Part shown: piece by piece, positions 32,569-43,788 of the stretch
How positions within the stretch are numbered: position 1 is the first letter of the stretch
Layout of the letters: every line of letters begins with the position of its first letter
Origin: Varroa destructor
Taxonomy: Eukaryota > Arthropoda > Arachnida > Mesostigmata > Varroidae
DNA: 64,000 bases
NCBI RefSeq assembly: GCF_002443255.2
Contig: NW_019211458.1
Coordinates: forward strand, 24,365,448-24,429,447
Direction: 5' to 3'
Program-made: the position numbers and the translations under genes
Notes under the pieces: generated by a model
The model's input: the letters and a program-made list of their open reading frames with translations, nothing else
Databases searched by the model: none
Told to the model about the DNA's origin: nothing

Positions 32569-33710
32569 CTGCAATGGCTATCGGTTAGTCGTCGTGATGA
32601 TAGCGCTGTAACTAAGCAGTCATAGCATGCGAATATACCGCCTCGTCTACGTTTTATCCTATATAATATAACACAAACGAGGCAGTACGGATTGGCTTTG
32701 TGTAGCAAATACATTTCCGGTTCTGCACCGTACATCCTCAGACAAATCCCAGACAGTCCCACATCCACGTAAGGGGTGTTTTTTTTTGTGACATTATCAT
32801 CATAAAAACATGAAGGGGCAAAGATTGACGTAGTGACAAACAGATAATAGTAAAATGCAAACAGAACATGCATCCAACGATTTAGTCAAGTGACTAAAAT
32901 ATTCCACGAATTAGAAATAGGAATATATTAAAAACTCGGACTGTGACAGAAGCACGAGTTATGCGATATAACATGCATAGGTATGGTACATGTTGGGGGT
33001 TAGAAGAAATATTGGCTTGAAATTTACAACGAAAATTTTGCTGGAAGTCTACTTTCAGACAGTGCAGAGTGACAACACAACAGTGGGTAGGTCGATAACA
33101 TCAACATGTGGCTTTAGAAAATCTTACCGAAAGAAAGATATGAAAGAAGCAGGAAGTAAAAAAGCCATTGAGGTGATGACTTCGTTCGCAGAAAAGCAGT
33201 GATCTGCCTGAAGCAGTAAATAGTATAGACAGACACGTATCCGTATATACTGACGTACGCTGTAGCAAAAATTTCAACGAAGCTCAACGAATGCACTCGG
33301 CTCAGTAATGATCCACCACCACTAATAAATAATAACACCAATTCATTAAAGCGTTTATTTCATTGACATGAGTATGTACAACCTCAACAGCAGTGTTGAT
33401 ACCCGACGAACTATACGTTTATCCCTATTTGTTCTTGTTATAGTTGAAATCATTCTTTTGACTGAAGATGATGGATGGGTCGTTAATGGGTTAGGCTGTG
33501 TACGCTTGAATGGTTCATGGGATGACGTTATTGATAGTGGAAGCTTTGCGTTACTGAAGCATTTCTCCTGCTACTAGATGCGTCTTCCCAGCCTGCAGTT
33601 ACCCACTATTGGCGATACTGCTCGAGAGTTGAAGATTTACTATCGTTAAATAAAAAGGTGATAGATAGAGCCACGCTAAGCTAATGTTCTTTCCATGCAT
33701 GAAGACTTAC
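32569..33710 (-). other. unc-89: intron, nothing recognised
   Basis: A 1.1-kb intron between Ig8 and Ig9. Plus-strand frames here (32990-33202, 33368-33577) have no support. Confidence 0.5.
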
Positions 33711-33992
33711 CGACAACTTTCAGCTCAGCAGACGATTCGTCCCTTCCATATTTGTTTTCAATGACAGCCTTGTATAGACCCTTATCGTCGTCTTTGCAAT
33801 CTTTAATGACAAGAGTATATTGAGCTTCCGCCTCGGAAACACGGTAGTGACTGCCATCCACTTTGATCTCTGCACCGTCTTTCATCCAAGTTGCCTCCGG
33901 CTTCGGAGCACCAGCGTACTTGATTGTGAACGTAGCGTCAGCGCCCGTAACCACCGACTGATTTTTCAAACCCTCAGTGATTTTCGGTTTGG
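33711..33992 (-). CDS. unc-89: UNC-89 Ig8
   Basis: A single-exon Ig: KPKITEGLKNQSVVTGADAT, core PEATWMKDGAEIKVDG, corner DDDKGLYKAVIENKYGRDES. Two bases in, one out (GTCG/GTAAGT). Confidence 0.9.
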
Positions 33993-34245
33993 CTGTAGAG
34001 GTCCAAAAAACACGTTCGTGACTTCATTTCCCAAATTATTTCATCGTTTCTGGTATAGAGCTGACGTAAATTCATATGCATTAATTACTCAAATTGTTCC
34101 CACCGAAGCCCTAGTGAATAGATTAAAATCTATTCGCTATAAAAAGTATTCGATAAGTAGATCACAACTGACGGTATGGGACTCTGTTGTTTTTCGCGCA
34201 TTTGTCCAGATAGCATACCGCTGTATGTTTTGTGAAACGACGTAC

Positions 34246-34533
34246 CGTTGACGGTCACTTTGGCTTCGGTGTTAGCCTTCCCGTGCTTGTTTTCGGCGGT
34301 GCACTTTATCGTGCCTCCGGCCTCGGCTACGGCTTGCTTGATGACAAGCGTATATTGTCCATTTTCCGTCATCGCTTTCGTGACGTACAAATTCGAATCC
34401 TTGATGAGCACGCCATCGTGCCACCACTGTACCGTCGGCTCAGGCTGTGCCTCAACCACTACGGTGAGCTCGATGTCCACCTCACTCTCGACCAGTTCCT
34501 TTTCTTTTAAACCCCTCGTGAATTTGGGCTTGA
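34246..34533 (-). CDS. unc-89: UNC-89 Ig7
   Basis: A whole Ig in one exon: KPKFTRGLKEKELVESEVDI, core PTVQWWHDGVLIKDS, corner AEAGGTIKCTAENKHGKANT. Phases two in, one out (AACG/GTACGT). Confidence 0.9.
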
Positions 34534-34727
34534 CTGAAGCATCAATGTAGAAAAATCGTGGCTTCTCAAATAAACTTTTGGGATATATACGTACGATTAC
34601 TTACAAATAAGGACATAGGTAAATATCTATTATCCATACAAGATAACAACTGACCTGTTACGGAACATACATAGAGGATTTTGACAGTTCGTTTTATCCG
34701 CTAACTGGATTAAGGTAGTTAACTTAC

Positions 34728-34824
34728 TTTTGATAGTCAGCTGGGCAGAATCCTCAGCTTTGCCGTAATCATTGGTAACCACGACAGTGTAACTTCCTAC
34801 ATCGTCTGGACCGCAACAGTCAAT
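34728..34824 (-). CDS. unc-89: UNC-89 Ig6, second exon
   Basis: IDCCGPDDVGSYTVVVTNDY, then GKAEDSAQLTIK. Ig F-G strands with the D-D-V-G-x-Y corner. Phase 0 in, one base out (AAAA/GTAAGT). Confidence 0.85.
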
Positions 34825-34865
34825 CTAAAGCGTTCAAACAATAAATGCCATTTTAGGTGAAATGC

Positions 34866-35105
34866 TTACCCTATTTATAACACATGATAGCTCCTGAATA
34901 CTTTGGTCGTCATTTGTATCGTGTAAAAGCCGTTCGGCTTTATTACAGCGCAGATGGAAATAGGGGCATTTTGGCCAATTTGTAGGCGATTCATGCCGTT
35001 CCAACATGCAACATGTGGAATGCCAGCTTCAGAGAGCCAATTCAGAGGCTGTTGACGCCAGACAGCAGGGTGACCGGAAACAATTTTAGCCTTTATTTTG
35101 AGGTA
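34866..35105 (-). pseudogene. possible decayed Ig exon within the Ig6 intron
   Basis: An Ig-like open segment: LYLKIKAKIVSGHPAVW, LNWLSEAGIP and later ICAVIKPNGFYTIQMTTKVF. It ends in a stop just before a GTAAGC. It lies inside the intron that splits Ig6, and the flanking exons join in frame without it. Strand-like pattern and the W-L-x-x-x-G core suggest a relict Ig. The resemblance is partial. Confidence 0.35.
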
Positions 35106-35191
35106 GAGCTATGTTTCAATATTCGATTACTGAAATAGGCACCTATTTCTTAAATTTCAACCGTCAGTGATTAAGCCGTGTTTCCATTTAC

Positions 35192-35379
35192 CGTTAGACT
35201 GAAAACGTTCGTCTCATCTTCACTGGCAACGTATTTCTTCCCATCGATAAGCACCGCTTGTCCATTCTTCAGCCATTCGACTTTAGGCTTTGGCACACCA
35301 GCAATTTTCGTTGAAAGTTTAACCGTTTCGGTGATAGTGGCTTCATATGACTCGAGCTTTTTGATTATTTTGGGAGCGG
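35192..35379 (-). CDS. unc-89: UNC-89 Ig6, first exon
   Basis: APKIIKKLESYEATITETVK, then GVPKPKVEWLKNGQAVL to ETNVFSLT. Unlike most split Igs this one is interrupted after strand E, in phase 0 (ACG/GTAAAT). Acceptor TTTTAATTCAG. Confidence 0.87.
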
Positions 35380-35408
35380 CTGAATTAAAATAGCTACAGT
35401 TATTAATC

Positions 35409-35451
35409 TGTATATATTGTAATATATATATATATATCTGTAATATATATG
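35409..35451. repeat. TA-rich microsatellite
   Basis: Interrupted TA dinucleotide run in the short intron between Ig5 and Ig6. Confidence 0.8.
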
Positions 35452-35585
35452 TTACACCTAAGCCGTCGTTACTGATTGTCAGTTGTTAAATGAGATAGCC
35501 TATAGCTTGAACAATTCCAAACCTCTATGCGTCAATGGATATCTAAAGTGGAAACATCTTTGCAAATGTCGTCACCGTTGCTTAC

Positions 35586-35764
35586 AATTAACAGTTACTG
35601 CGGCGTGCCCACTTTGACTTCCAAGCGGATTCGAAATAACGCAGGTGTAGCTACCAGCATCATCGACCTTTGCTTTGTCTACGACAAGGGCGTAGCTTGC
35701 TGAGTCCACCTGATGTACGAGCTTTACTCTTTCCGTGTTAAACACTTGTTGGCCATCCTTATAC
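35586..35764 (-). CDS. unc-89: UNC-89 second half of Ig5
   Basis: YKDGQQVFNTERVKLVHQVD, then VDDAGSYTCVISNPLGSQSG. Complete corner motif and second Cys. One base in, one base out (AATT/GTAAGC). Confidence 0.9.
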
Positions 35765-35862
35765 CTGTGAGGGTCAAAAATTAAAATGCAAACGTCTAAT
35801 GAAGTAACAGACCCCGTTGGAGGGAACTTATGGCCACATCAAGGACACCCTATATATCTTAC

Positions 35863-35968
35863 CATTTGACGTCTGGCTCCGGCAGACCTTCGACTTCCAC
35901 GTCTAGCTTGAGTGGCGTCTCTGTCATTACCGATGCGTCCTTTAGTTCTTTTTTGAATTTTGGTGGGC
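35863..35968 (-). CDS. unc-89: UNC-89 first half of Ig5
   Basis: PPKFKKELKDASVMTETPLK, then LDVEVEGLPEPDVK, ending in TG/GTAAGA inside the Trp codon. It has the standard 106-base length of this exon class. Confidence 0.9.
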
Positions 35969-36602
35969 CTACATGGCAAACATAAAAATTTCACTGTTAC
36001 TTTCAACAGGAATCTTAGCTTTACGATCGAATACCTAACTTCAGGGTAACTCTAAATGTGTTGTCACAACGCACAGCGGTCGTTCGTGTACGCTGACATA
36101 TCTTGATTGTTCACTACGGAACCGAAGGTAAGAAATGAAAATATTTTTTGCGCCAGATTTTTAACTCAAGTTAAGTGAAAGAATCATAAGGTGTGATTCT
36201 TTTGTTAAAAAAGCCAATAGGTGCAATAATATTAGACAAGTATTTAAATTCTGTTGGTGTGTCTCAGTCGATCCCGTGGGTGGTCGAAGAATGAATTACG
36301 CATGCAAATACCTACCGCTTCAAAAGAAGAAAGCACTCAAGCTGATATTTGAAGCTCGAAGCTCGAAGCTGTCGACTTCATCACAAGGATAGCCAAGCTA
36401 TTTGCTCATCTGCACCATATAATAAAACTATATAATAATAATACACGCTGATTCAATAACAACCATAATCATGTGAACGTTCAATCAACGCTCGGTCTTC
36501 ATTCAGCGCTGTGAAAAGTTGGGTGAGAAAACTTACGACTGTAATTATGTTCAGATAAGTTTGGAAATATCAAAGAACCCACTTTGCTTGAATTCTACGT
36601 AC
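35969..36602 (-). other. unc-89: intron, nothing recognised
   Basis: A 0.6-kb intron between Ig4 and Ig5 with a tandem GAAGCTC triplet-like stretch near 36352-36370 and otherwise no feature. Confidence 0.5.
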
Positions 36603-36784
36603 ATTTCACGTGCAGATTGCAGTGAGTAGACGCTGAGCCGAGCTCATTTTCAGCAACTATGTCATATTTGCCGGCGTCTTCTTTAGTGACGCTTCGAATG
36701 ACAAGGGTCATACTTTCGTCATCCTCGAACAAAAACTTATACTTCCCGCCATAACCGCTCTCGATAAGTTTTTCTCCTTTCGTC
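36603..36784 (-). CDS. unc-89: UNC-89 second half of Ig4
   Basis: TKGEKLIESGYGGKYKFLFE, then TLVIRSVTKEDAGKYDIVAE, an Ig C-terminal half with the D-A-G-x-Y corner. The second cysteine position is Ile. Phases one in, one out (AAAT/GTACGT). Confidence 0.87.
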
Positions 36785-37106
36785 CTGAAATATGAAATAT
36801 AAACGTGATGGCGCGAACTTTTTCAATTCTACAACACTCACAAAACGCTAAGAAAACATGACGCATATTGTCAATGAGGTCAATTAAGACTGAAATTAAG
36901 AGTCATCGCAGAATGGCTCGTACATTTTGAAGCCCCTAAAATATGTTAACAGGAAAAAAAAGGATCAGGGGACACGATATATTAAGATAAGCTGACAGTT
37001 TTCCTGTAAGACAGTTTCCTGTATCCCATGGTCTAAAATGCGGGTTTCTTAGTTGTTTTAAGTTGGAAAAAGATCGCTTTTAAGGCCCCGTTTGCGGTAA
37101 GCTTAC

Positions 37107-37236
37107 CATACAATTCTCGGTTTCGGCCAGCCAGTAATTTTGAGTTCGAGCATCGCTGATGCTCCCTCACTGACTTCAACGTCTTCGATGTTTGCCTCAA
37201 TCGTTGGGGCTGACGGCTCTTTGTAGTTCACCGCAC
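37107..37236 (-). CDS. unc-89: UNC-89 first half of Ig4
   Basis: Linker YKEPSAPTIEANIEDVEVSE, then LELKITGWPKPRIV and TG/GTAAGC, splitting the core Trp codon. Two bases in after GCGTTACAG. Confidence 0.87.
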
Positions 37237-38130
37237 CTGTAACGCAGTCGGTGAGGCACACCTTCGACGTATGGGCAAACTAAGCATAACAAGAACACGG
37301 TGACCAGCACTATACAGACTCGTCAATACAGCACGAGAACACTACATCTAACATCAAACGCCCATTGTTATCCAACTTAACAGCCGGCCAAACAAAAGCT
37401 AAGATAAGTTTCAGAAAAGCTTTGATCGCTTATGGGCTAAGTTCATCACTGACTAAGTTGCTTAAGCTCAGTTCTCACGGTGGCCCGGGGCTTGAGGTTG
37501 GGCTCGTGTGCGCCGTACGATGAATTCATCTTATGCATAGTGCACATAATGAAGACAAATAGTTTGGGAGGAACAATAGTCTGATAATGAGAGGATCTTT
37601 ATCAGGCTAAAACTCTTAAAGCTTTCGTACATGAGTTCCCTTTTCTTCGTGTAACCAGGTCTCGTATCGTAGAAAAGATATATGTACTACTGTTTATTCT
37701 GAATATATATACAGGGTAAGGTAACGATGTTGAATTAACTCGGTCGTGTACTTGTGTCACGTAGCATTTCGATGTCGACGTAAGTTGTTACAAATACAAA
37801 TGCTATTAATTCAGAAATACAACCGTGACCTGGCTTCTTCATCGTATATTTACATAAAAACACAGACATGAATTACAAAGGTAAGAGCTGACAGCTGAGA
37901 TTTAGCAGGTGGACTCGAAACATGCCATGCATTGGAGAAGAACTGTATCATGCCCATAATCGAAGCCAACAGCTTCCGTGGCATCTGCGGACTTTATTGG
38001 CATGCCACGGAAGTTGAACGGCCGGTGCGATGAAGTTAGAACGGGAACCATGCTTTACATTAAGTTTGCTTTTGTTTGTTTCAGGGCGTTGCAGGACGTG
38101 ACTGCGGCAGTATTACGAAATGGTGCCGAC
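37237..38130 (-). other. unc-89: intron, nothing recognised
   Basis: A 0.9-kb intron between Ig3 and Ig4 without recognisable features. Confidence 0.5.
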
Positions 38131-38309
38131 CTTGAACGGTGAGTTCAGCAGAGCAAGAGATTTTGCCACTGTACGTCGATGCGACGCACGTATAAATGCC
38201 GGCGTCCTCGGGTTTGACATGTTGAAACACTAATGCTAGCGTGTCTTCATCATCGTTAAACGCCACCTGGAATCTCTCCGACGCTTCGAATTCTTTGCCA
38301 TCTTTGAAC
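38131..38309 (-). CDS. unc-89: UNC-89 second half of Ig3
   Basis: FKDGKEFEASERFQVAFNDD, then HVKPEDAGIYTCVASTYSGK to AELTVQ, a textbook C-terminal Ig half. Acceptor CTTTTGCAG/G completes the Trp codon. Donor CAAG/GTCGGC is weak, but the phase fits the next exon. Confidence 0.87.
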
Positions 38310-38717
38310 CTGCAAAAGTATAATCAGCCATCCGCGTCAATACCAGGAGACGTACGTAGTACTATACGATTAAAAACTAGGGGATATTTTCCATTATCAT
38401 ATCACAAATTCATTTATCATTGTCCACTGCTCATAGGCGCTGTTGGTCGAATTTAGTCCTCCAAGATTCTTAATAGCTGTATCTACTTTATATAGCCAGA
38501 GAAGTAACTGCGCACAGCTGACTATACCCTTGGCCGTTCTGCATACGGTCGTATCACTTGGTAACATTTGCCACTGACATGCCAACGTCGCTAAGCCCCG
38601 ACAGCGACATATGCAGTGCCGACCCATCAAAAGGGTACGAAGGATCTCCAACAGGCTCTTTTTGATTGAAGATCCCCTCCTACGACAAACTTTCTCTATC
38701 TGAGCTAGAGTACCCAC

Positions 38718-38811
38718 CATGTGAATGCAGGCGACACCGTTGGTTGTGGTGTAGTTGACTTATCTCCAGCGTTCCCGTCCTCCGTCAGGCCTTGGAAGAG
38801 CACTTTGCTTT
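38718..38811 (-). CDS. unc-89: UNC-89 first half of Ig3 (uncertain, short)
   Basis: A 94-base candidate between AAACAG and TG/GTGGGT. It has the two-base-in, TG-out phase seen in the other first-half Ig exons. It encodes SKVLFQGLTEDGNAGDK and ends PAFT before the split Trp codon. It is four codons shorter than the usual 106-base form and its B-strand residues are poorly conserved. The exon fills a needed phase position (a split-Trp half must precede 38309). It could still be a decayed copy, with the true half missed elsewhere. Confidence 0.45.
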
Positions 38812-40519
38812 CTGTTTCCGTATCAGCATTTGCCGTCGTCAACAACGAGAACACCCACCATATTGGCACACGTATTATCGCCGTCACGATCAAGTCGTTA
38901 GTCAAAACACTAGTTGTTAGTAGCTTAGTAACTAGTTCTCAATAGCCACTCTTTAGCTGGCTAAATTACCACTATTGACAACAGGGCGGCCGTTCACGTC
39001 AGCGATTTTCGATCAGACCAAGCCACACCTTCGGCGTTCGATCTAATTTTTGACTGAACTCCTCGCGAACTGACCTCTCGGGTGACTTGGATTAATCCAC
39101 ATAACAAGGAAGGCATCTGCTAAACCGTAAGCCTTTCAGCCATCTGCGGGGCGATGGGTTTTAAGCGTATTCATTGTTGTTAACAACCTCCTCCAACATC
39201 AGACTTCAACTAGCAACGAAAACAACACCGACAATAGGGCTACGACACGTATCTGTCGCCATTTTGGTTTACTTTGTTCGACCAAGTAGAGATAATTCGG
39301 GTGCGATTATTAAGTCACTTGAACAGTGAGGGGTGGCTATTTTGAGGAAAGGGGTTCACTATTAATCATATTACAAATGTAAAAAATGAAGCTGCGCTAG
39401 GGTGGAGGTAGACCGTACAACTAACAAGGATTAGTCGCATCAGTGAGTGAACTTCTTTTGAGTGAAATTTCTAAAAGTAAAAGAGGAGCGGTTTTTGTTA
39501 CGATGGCTTCAAGGATCTCTAGGCTACATCGGGCTAGTAACGAGCGGCTTGTGGAAACGGGTCAGTGAATCAAACATCGTATCAATTAATGCAGTTTATA
39601 TACTGTTAAGGCCTATGGCATTCGTGGTCGACATGTTTGCATAGTTATTAAGTGATTGAAGCACACGTCCGAGCCTGAACAATGTGGATCAAACTTGTCG
39701 GTCTAACTGCCAACAACAAAGCCGGTCTAACTTGATTTTACTTTTTATTGACTAACTTATGCTTAGAGATACAGTGTTGCAAGGTTTCTGTTCAACACGA
39801 CAAGATATTTAGAGATAGTCGAAGAAGACTTTAAACAGATGTACGTTAGAGGCGGGGTTTCATGCAAATTAGATCTTTATCTATTGCAGCATATGCATAG
39901 GCCGCTAGCTGTCATTAATATGGTATGGTATGTTTGATCTGTTCGAAATCTATCATCACAGTTGTGTATGTGAGTCGGCGTGTTTAGAAGTGCACGTGCT
40001 TATGTATGAACGCTATCCGCTATGATATACTGTGCTTACGTCAATTAAAACCTACATCGCACCCTCAGACAACTGACTCATACGCTTTGCACTGTTCGAA
40101 AAGATAACGATATAGCGCTTGTCAATACGCAGGACAAAGAATAGCAGAGTCGATATCGTAGGCTACGATAAAACAAATATACAATAGATATAGTACCCCA
40201 TGGATTGCCTGACAAGAGGGTTTTACGCGGGGAAAAAGCTCGAAAATGTACAACCTATTCAATCAAAACACGGCTTATTCACTGGGTAACGCAAGAAGGC
40301 GAAATACGGGCCTAACACAGGGCAAACCCCCAATGGGTTATGCATTGTTCGTTTAAACCACAGAGTCACCTACTTCGCCTTTATTCAAATCTTCTTTAAT
40401 TTAATTCTATGGCCTTCTTCGTACTTGGCTGCTATTTCGTACTAGTTAATTCTATTTGCCTTTGCGTTACCCTGCTGAACGTGCTTATATATAGTCGTAA
40501 ACTTGTCGCTTCTACGCAC
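38812..40519 (-). other. unc-89: intron between Ig2 and Ig3, nothing recognised
   Basis: A 1.7-kb intron without Ig-like segments in any frame that I could see. The plus-strand frames 38721-38945 and 39462-39644 are judged chance. Confidence 0.5.
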
Positions 40520-40695
40520 TTGTCACTGTGATACATCCCGCCGTAGAGTCGCAACCCTCAGAATTCATGGCAACGCATGAATAGACAGCGGAGTCCTGTT
40601 CGGTGACGTGGTCTATGATCAATTCAAAAACCTCCTTGTTTTCATAATGCACCCGAATGCGGTCGTCCATCTGAAGTGGCTCGCCATCCTTATAA
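40520..40695 (-). CDS. unc-89: UNC-89 second half of Ig2
   Basis: YKDGEPLQMDDRIRVHYENK through DSAVYSCVAMNSEG to ITVT. It has the D-x-x-x-Y-x-C corner. One base in (acceptor TTAAG with T rather than the usual G), one base out (ACAA/GTGCGT). Together with the exon at 41140 it forms a complete Ig whose core Trp is replaced by Phe. Confidence 0.85.
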
Positions 40696-41139
40696 CTTAA
40701 CAATGCACAGGATCACAATAGTGTCATTTAATGCGTTTGAACTTTTTATAAACATACTATTTATAATAATTATTGTTTACTTAGCTTGTGCTTACTTTAT
40801 GTTTCAATTTCGATAATTTTACCGGCTATCGAAGGCTACTGAATATATAAAGTTCGAAGCATTAGCTTGACCTATTGGCTGCACAAATTATTAACAAAGC
40901 ATCTTTTGAATAGAATTCAAAACAAACATTGATCTAATACATGCATTACGTCTTAAATTTTGTTCGTCTGTAATAACCGCTTCTGTACGTCATGCATTTT
41001 ATAGGTATGCATCGAAAATTAGATGTGTACGGCTTTGTTCGTTTAGATAAGACAAAAGTTTCTAGCGATAAGGCCCAGAAGCGTTACGAAGCGAACTCGG
41101 CCTATACAGTCCTGTTGGAAATTATTACTTAACACTTAC

Positions 41140-41299
41140 AAAGCGACCTCGGGTGTCGGGAATCCGTGCACTACAAGCTCAAAGCGGACTGAGGTACCCT
41201 CAAGCAATTCCGTGTCCTTGAGTTTTACCTTGAATACGGGTGCAAAAGGTAACTCTGTTCCGCCGGGGCTTGTAGGCCTCGAGTCAGGTCGGCCAGAAG
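41140..41299 (-). CDS. unc-89: UNC-89 linker and first half of Ig2
   Basis: Pro/Ser linker (SGRPDSRPTSPGG), then the Ig entry FAPVFKVKLKDTELLEGTSV and HGFPTPEVA. The exon ends two bases into the codon that is Trp in the other split domains. Here the bases are TT, so the joined codon is TTT (Phe): PEVAF-YKDGEP. Donor TT/GTAAGT. Confidence 0.85.
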
Positions 41300-41418
41300 C
41301 TGAAATTATATGCGGCTAATTATAGCTGGCACAGAATCTTGGTTAACCAACATAAAGTGCGTACTGAACCTATTCTCTACCGCATTTTCATTCATACTTT
41401 CTACACATGGATACTTAC

Positions 41419-41661
41419 CAGTCCTGACATTGAACGGGGCCGAACAGGAAGTTGTCCCCGAGGGGTTAGAGGCGACAATCGTGTACATTGCCGCATCCTC
41501 GGGCTGCGCATTGGAAATTGTCAGTGAATGGCGACCGGTTTTTGAGTCGCTGAACTGGGTGATCCTTGGGCCCTTGCGGACGGGAACGTTGTTCTTAAGC
41601 CATTTGAGCTGCGGAGCTGGCTCCGACTCAATTATACACTCTAACGTGGCTGTGTCGTTTC
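41419..41661 (-). CDS. unc-89: UNC-89 Ig1
   Basis: Most of an I-set Ig domain: first Cys in TATLECIIESEPAP, core Trp in QLKWLKNNVPV, then the tyrosine-corner region ISNAQPEDAAMYTIVASNPS. The second cysteine position is Val (TIVAS), common in muscle Ig domains. Phases: two bases in, one base out (ACTG/GTAAGT). Confidence 0.88.
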
Positions 41662-41989
41662 CTAGATGTCATATACACAAGCAAGGCAATCGGCGATAAC
41701 GACTAAGTAGGTGCACACTGTATAACCGCTTGTCGCTGCTTACTCAGGGCCAATTGTAGATTTTGAGTTTGACAAGCTAGGATTTTCCCACCATCTTCAA
41801 CCACCAAGAAATACAACTTGATCCGTAGGAAAGAGTGTTCGATAGGCTTAGTAATATACTATGCTATTATATTTAGCATATTGTTTCAACATGCTTGAAG
41901 AACATTGTGTTCGTATCATGTTTAGCCAGTCATCACATAATTTCAGTACCACAATTAATGACGCATGTCATTCCCCATTATCCACTTAC

Positions 41990-42139
41990 GATGTGTCGAT
42001 ATTCCTCGAAGTGTCTGCACGAACTTGGGCTTTTCCCCGCTCGTTGGACTCGTACCCCGAGGCTCGAGGTCCGACACTGCGGTAGAAACAACAATATCAG
42101 CGTCTAACTCGAGGTTGGAAGCCACAGAGAGCAATTCGT
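41990..42139 (-). CDS. unc-89: UNC-89 linker and start of Ig1
   Basis: Acidic linker (DELLSVASNLELDADIV) followed by the typical Ig entry KPKFVQTLRGISTH. Starts with two bases of a split codon after TTGCTTGCAG and ends one base into a codon at CATC/GTAAGT. Both the PH exon and the alternative first exon have the right phase to join it. Confidence 0.85.
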
Positions 42140-42879
42140 CTGCAAGCAAATATTCACCATCCCGACCCAGGCACGACGGAATAATGCACAGAGGAGTTGG
42201 TCAGTCACAGATTAGACGCATAACGTTGAAGCGGTCAGGGCAAAGGGATGTTTTACGGGACTTCACAATAGAAGTACAAGTACACGCAACATATGTCTAT
42301 ATATTGTATGTAGCTACATTACGAACCAAAGTAAGCCGGGGAAAGAACAACTCGGAAAAAAATCAAAAAACTACAATGGCCAGGCAGGTGTTGCATAAAA
42401 AGACAAAAATAATACAAGTGAGTTGCAAGATTAAGAGCCTCAAGTTCCGTGTCTGAGGGATCTTGACGTTCTTAAGAATACCTAAAAAGCACATAGCAGC
42501 ACTATCAGCACCCTAGTATTAATTACCCTCAGTGTCAAACTCGATGCGTGTCACTTACCATACGCGTCTAATAGGGTCAATATCAGATAATCGCGTATGA
42601 ACATGGAACAGAATGGTAAAGCCATATTGATATTAAAATGAAACAACAAACCCGCCTTCAAGAAAGGAGGAGTACGGGAATCGAGAGCGAAGAATCATTT
42701 TTCTTTCGCCTTTTAGATTTTTCAATTCTTTCAAGTTTCTCATTTATGGTTCTTCTTTTCGGGAAAGAACAAAGCGACTGATGGTCAGTGGCCAGGTACA
42801 GAGACGAGTAGTAATGCTTGCATGAGGTGTTACGAACCATCGACGGATGTGATTGACCCACTGCGGAGAGACTCCGTAC

Positions 42880-43024
42880 CTCCGGTTGTCGTTGTTCGAT
42901 TGGCGTCGTCTTCCTGTGTAATCTCGATCCGGGTCGACACTTCTTCCTCCTTGACACGTAGCTCCTCATCAGCGGTCATTTTCTCCACGACTATTGCGGA
43001 ACCGTTCGCATCGAAGAGTGACAT
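42880..43024 (-). CDS. unc-89: possible alternative first exon (isoform without SH3-DH-PH)
   Basis: Open from an ATG at 43024 (MSLFDANGSAIVVEKMTADE) through an acidic Thr-rich stretch to a donor GGAG/GTACGG, ending one base into a codon. That phase joins the exon at 42139 (TTTTG-DELLSVASN). No AG upstream gives the two-base start needed to receive the PH exon, so the exon works as a start exon but not as an internal one. Nematode unc-89 is known to have internal promoters that give shorter isoforms. The promoter is inferred and no TATA or initiator was identified. Confidence 0.5.
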
Positions 43025-43255
43025 AGTAAAATCGCAGCAGCAGTGATGTTGTTTTGAAGGTGAAATGAGATAACGATCAGGTGAGACACTAATAGTTAAA
43101 TCACACCTGTCTATTACTGATTGTTTGTGTACTAGCCATAAGCACGCTTTTTTGTCGAGGCTAGTGTTTTGACTGAAAAAGGGTTGCTTTGATGGGATGC
43201 CATCTGTTATTTGCCACACGGCAGCTATAATCGTATGGTTAAAAATATATCTGAC

Positions 43256-43256
43256 G

Positions 43257-43288
<32 letters not shown>

Positions 43289-43300
43289 AGTATATATACA
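43256..43300. repeat. (AT)n microsatellite
   Basis: Long AT dinucleotide run followed by GTATATATA variants, in the PH-to-Ig intron upstream of the candidate alternative first exon. Confidence 0.85.
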
Positions 43301-43788
43301 TACATCATTAATGTTCCGTTCTGCTTAATTTCTAAGCAGGTTATAGGAAAAATTTATTGAATGGCAAAAACAATATGTGCAAGTTTTAGCTAGCTTAGTG
43401 TGCATATTGTTCAGTCTGATAGGTCATTACATGCGTTTAATTATTGGCTCATGGTCGGTAAATATCTAACCTCATGCCCATCATTTACCGTAAGCTTAGC
43501 GCGCAACAGAACAATTGCACGTATAGTATCGTATAATCATGGATTACCTAGGTAGCGCCGATCAATGGCCCGGGTCACCTCGTATTTCTTAGTTAATGCA
43601 TTTAGCCATGGGTATCAAAATTTTTTAAAATAATACGTATTCTATGGTGTAATTTAGATGTTTAGCCATCTTCTTCTAAAAACACTTCAACTTACGAATA
43701 CCATAAAATTACGAATGACTTAACATTTTGAATTCCTAGAGGATTTTTAAGGATCAGAGCTTCGTGCTTGCGTTTGGATCATACAAAC

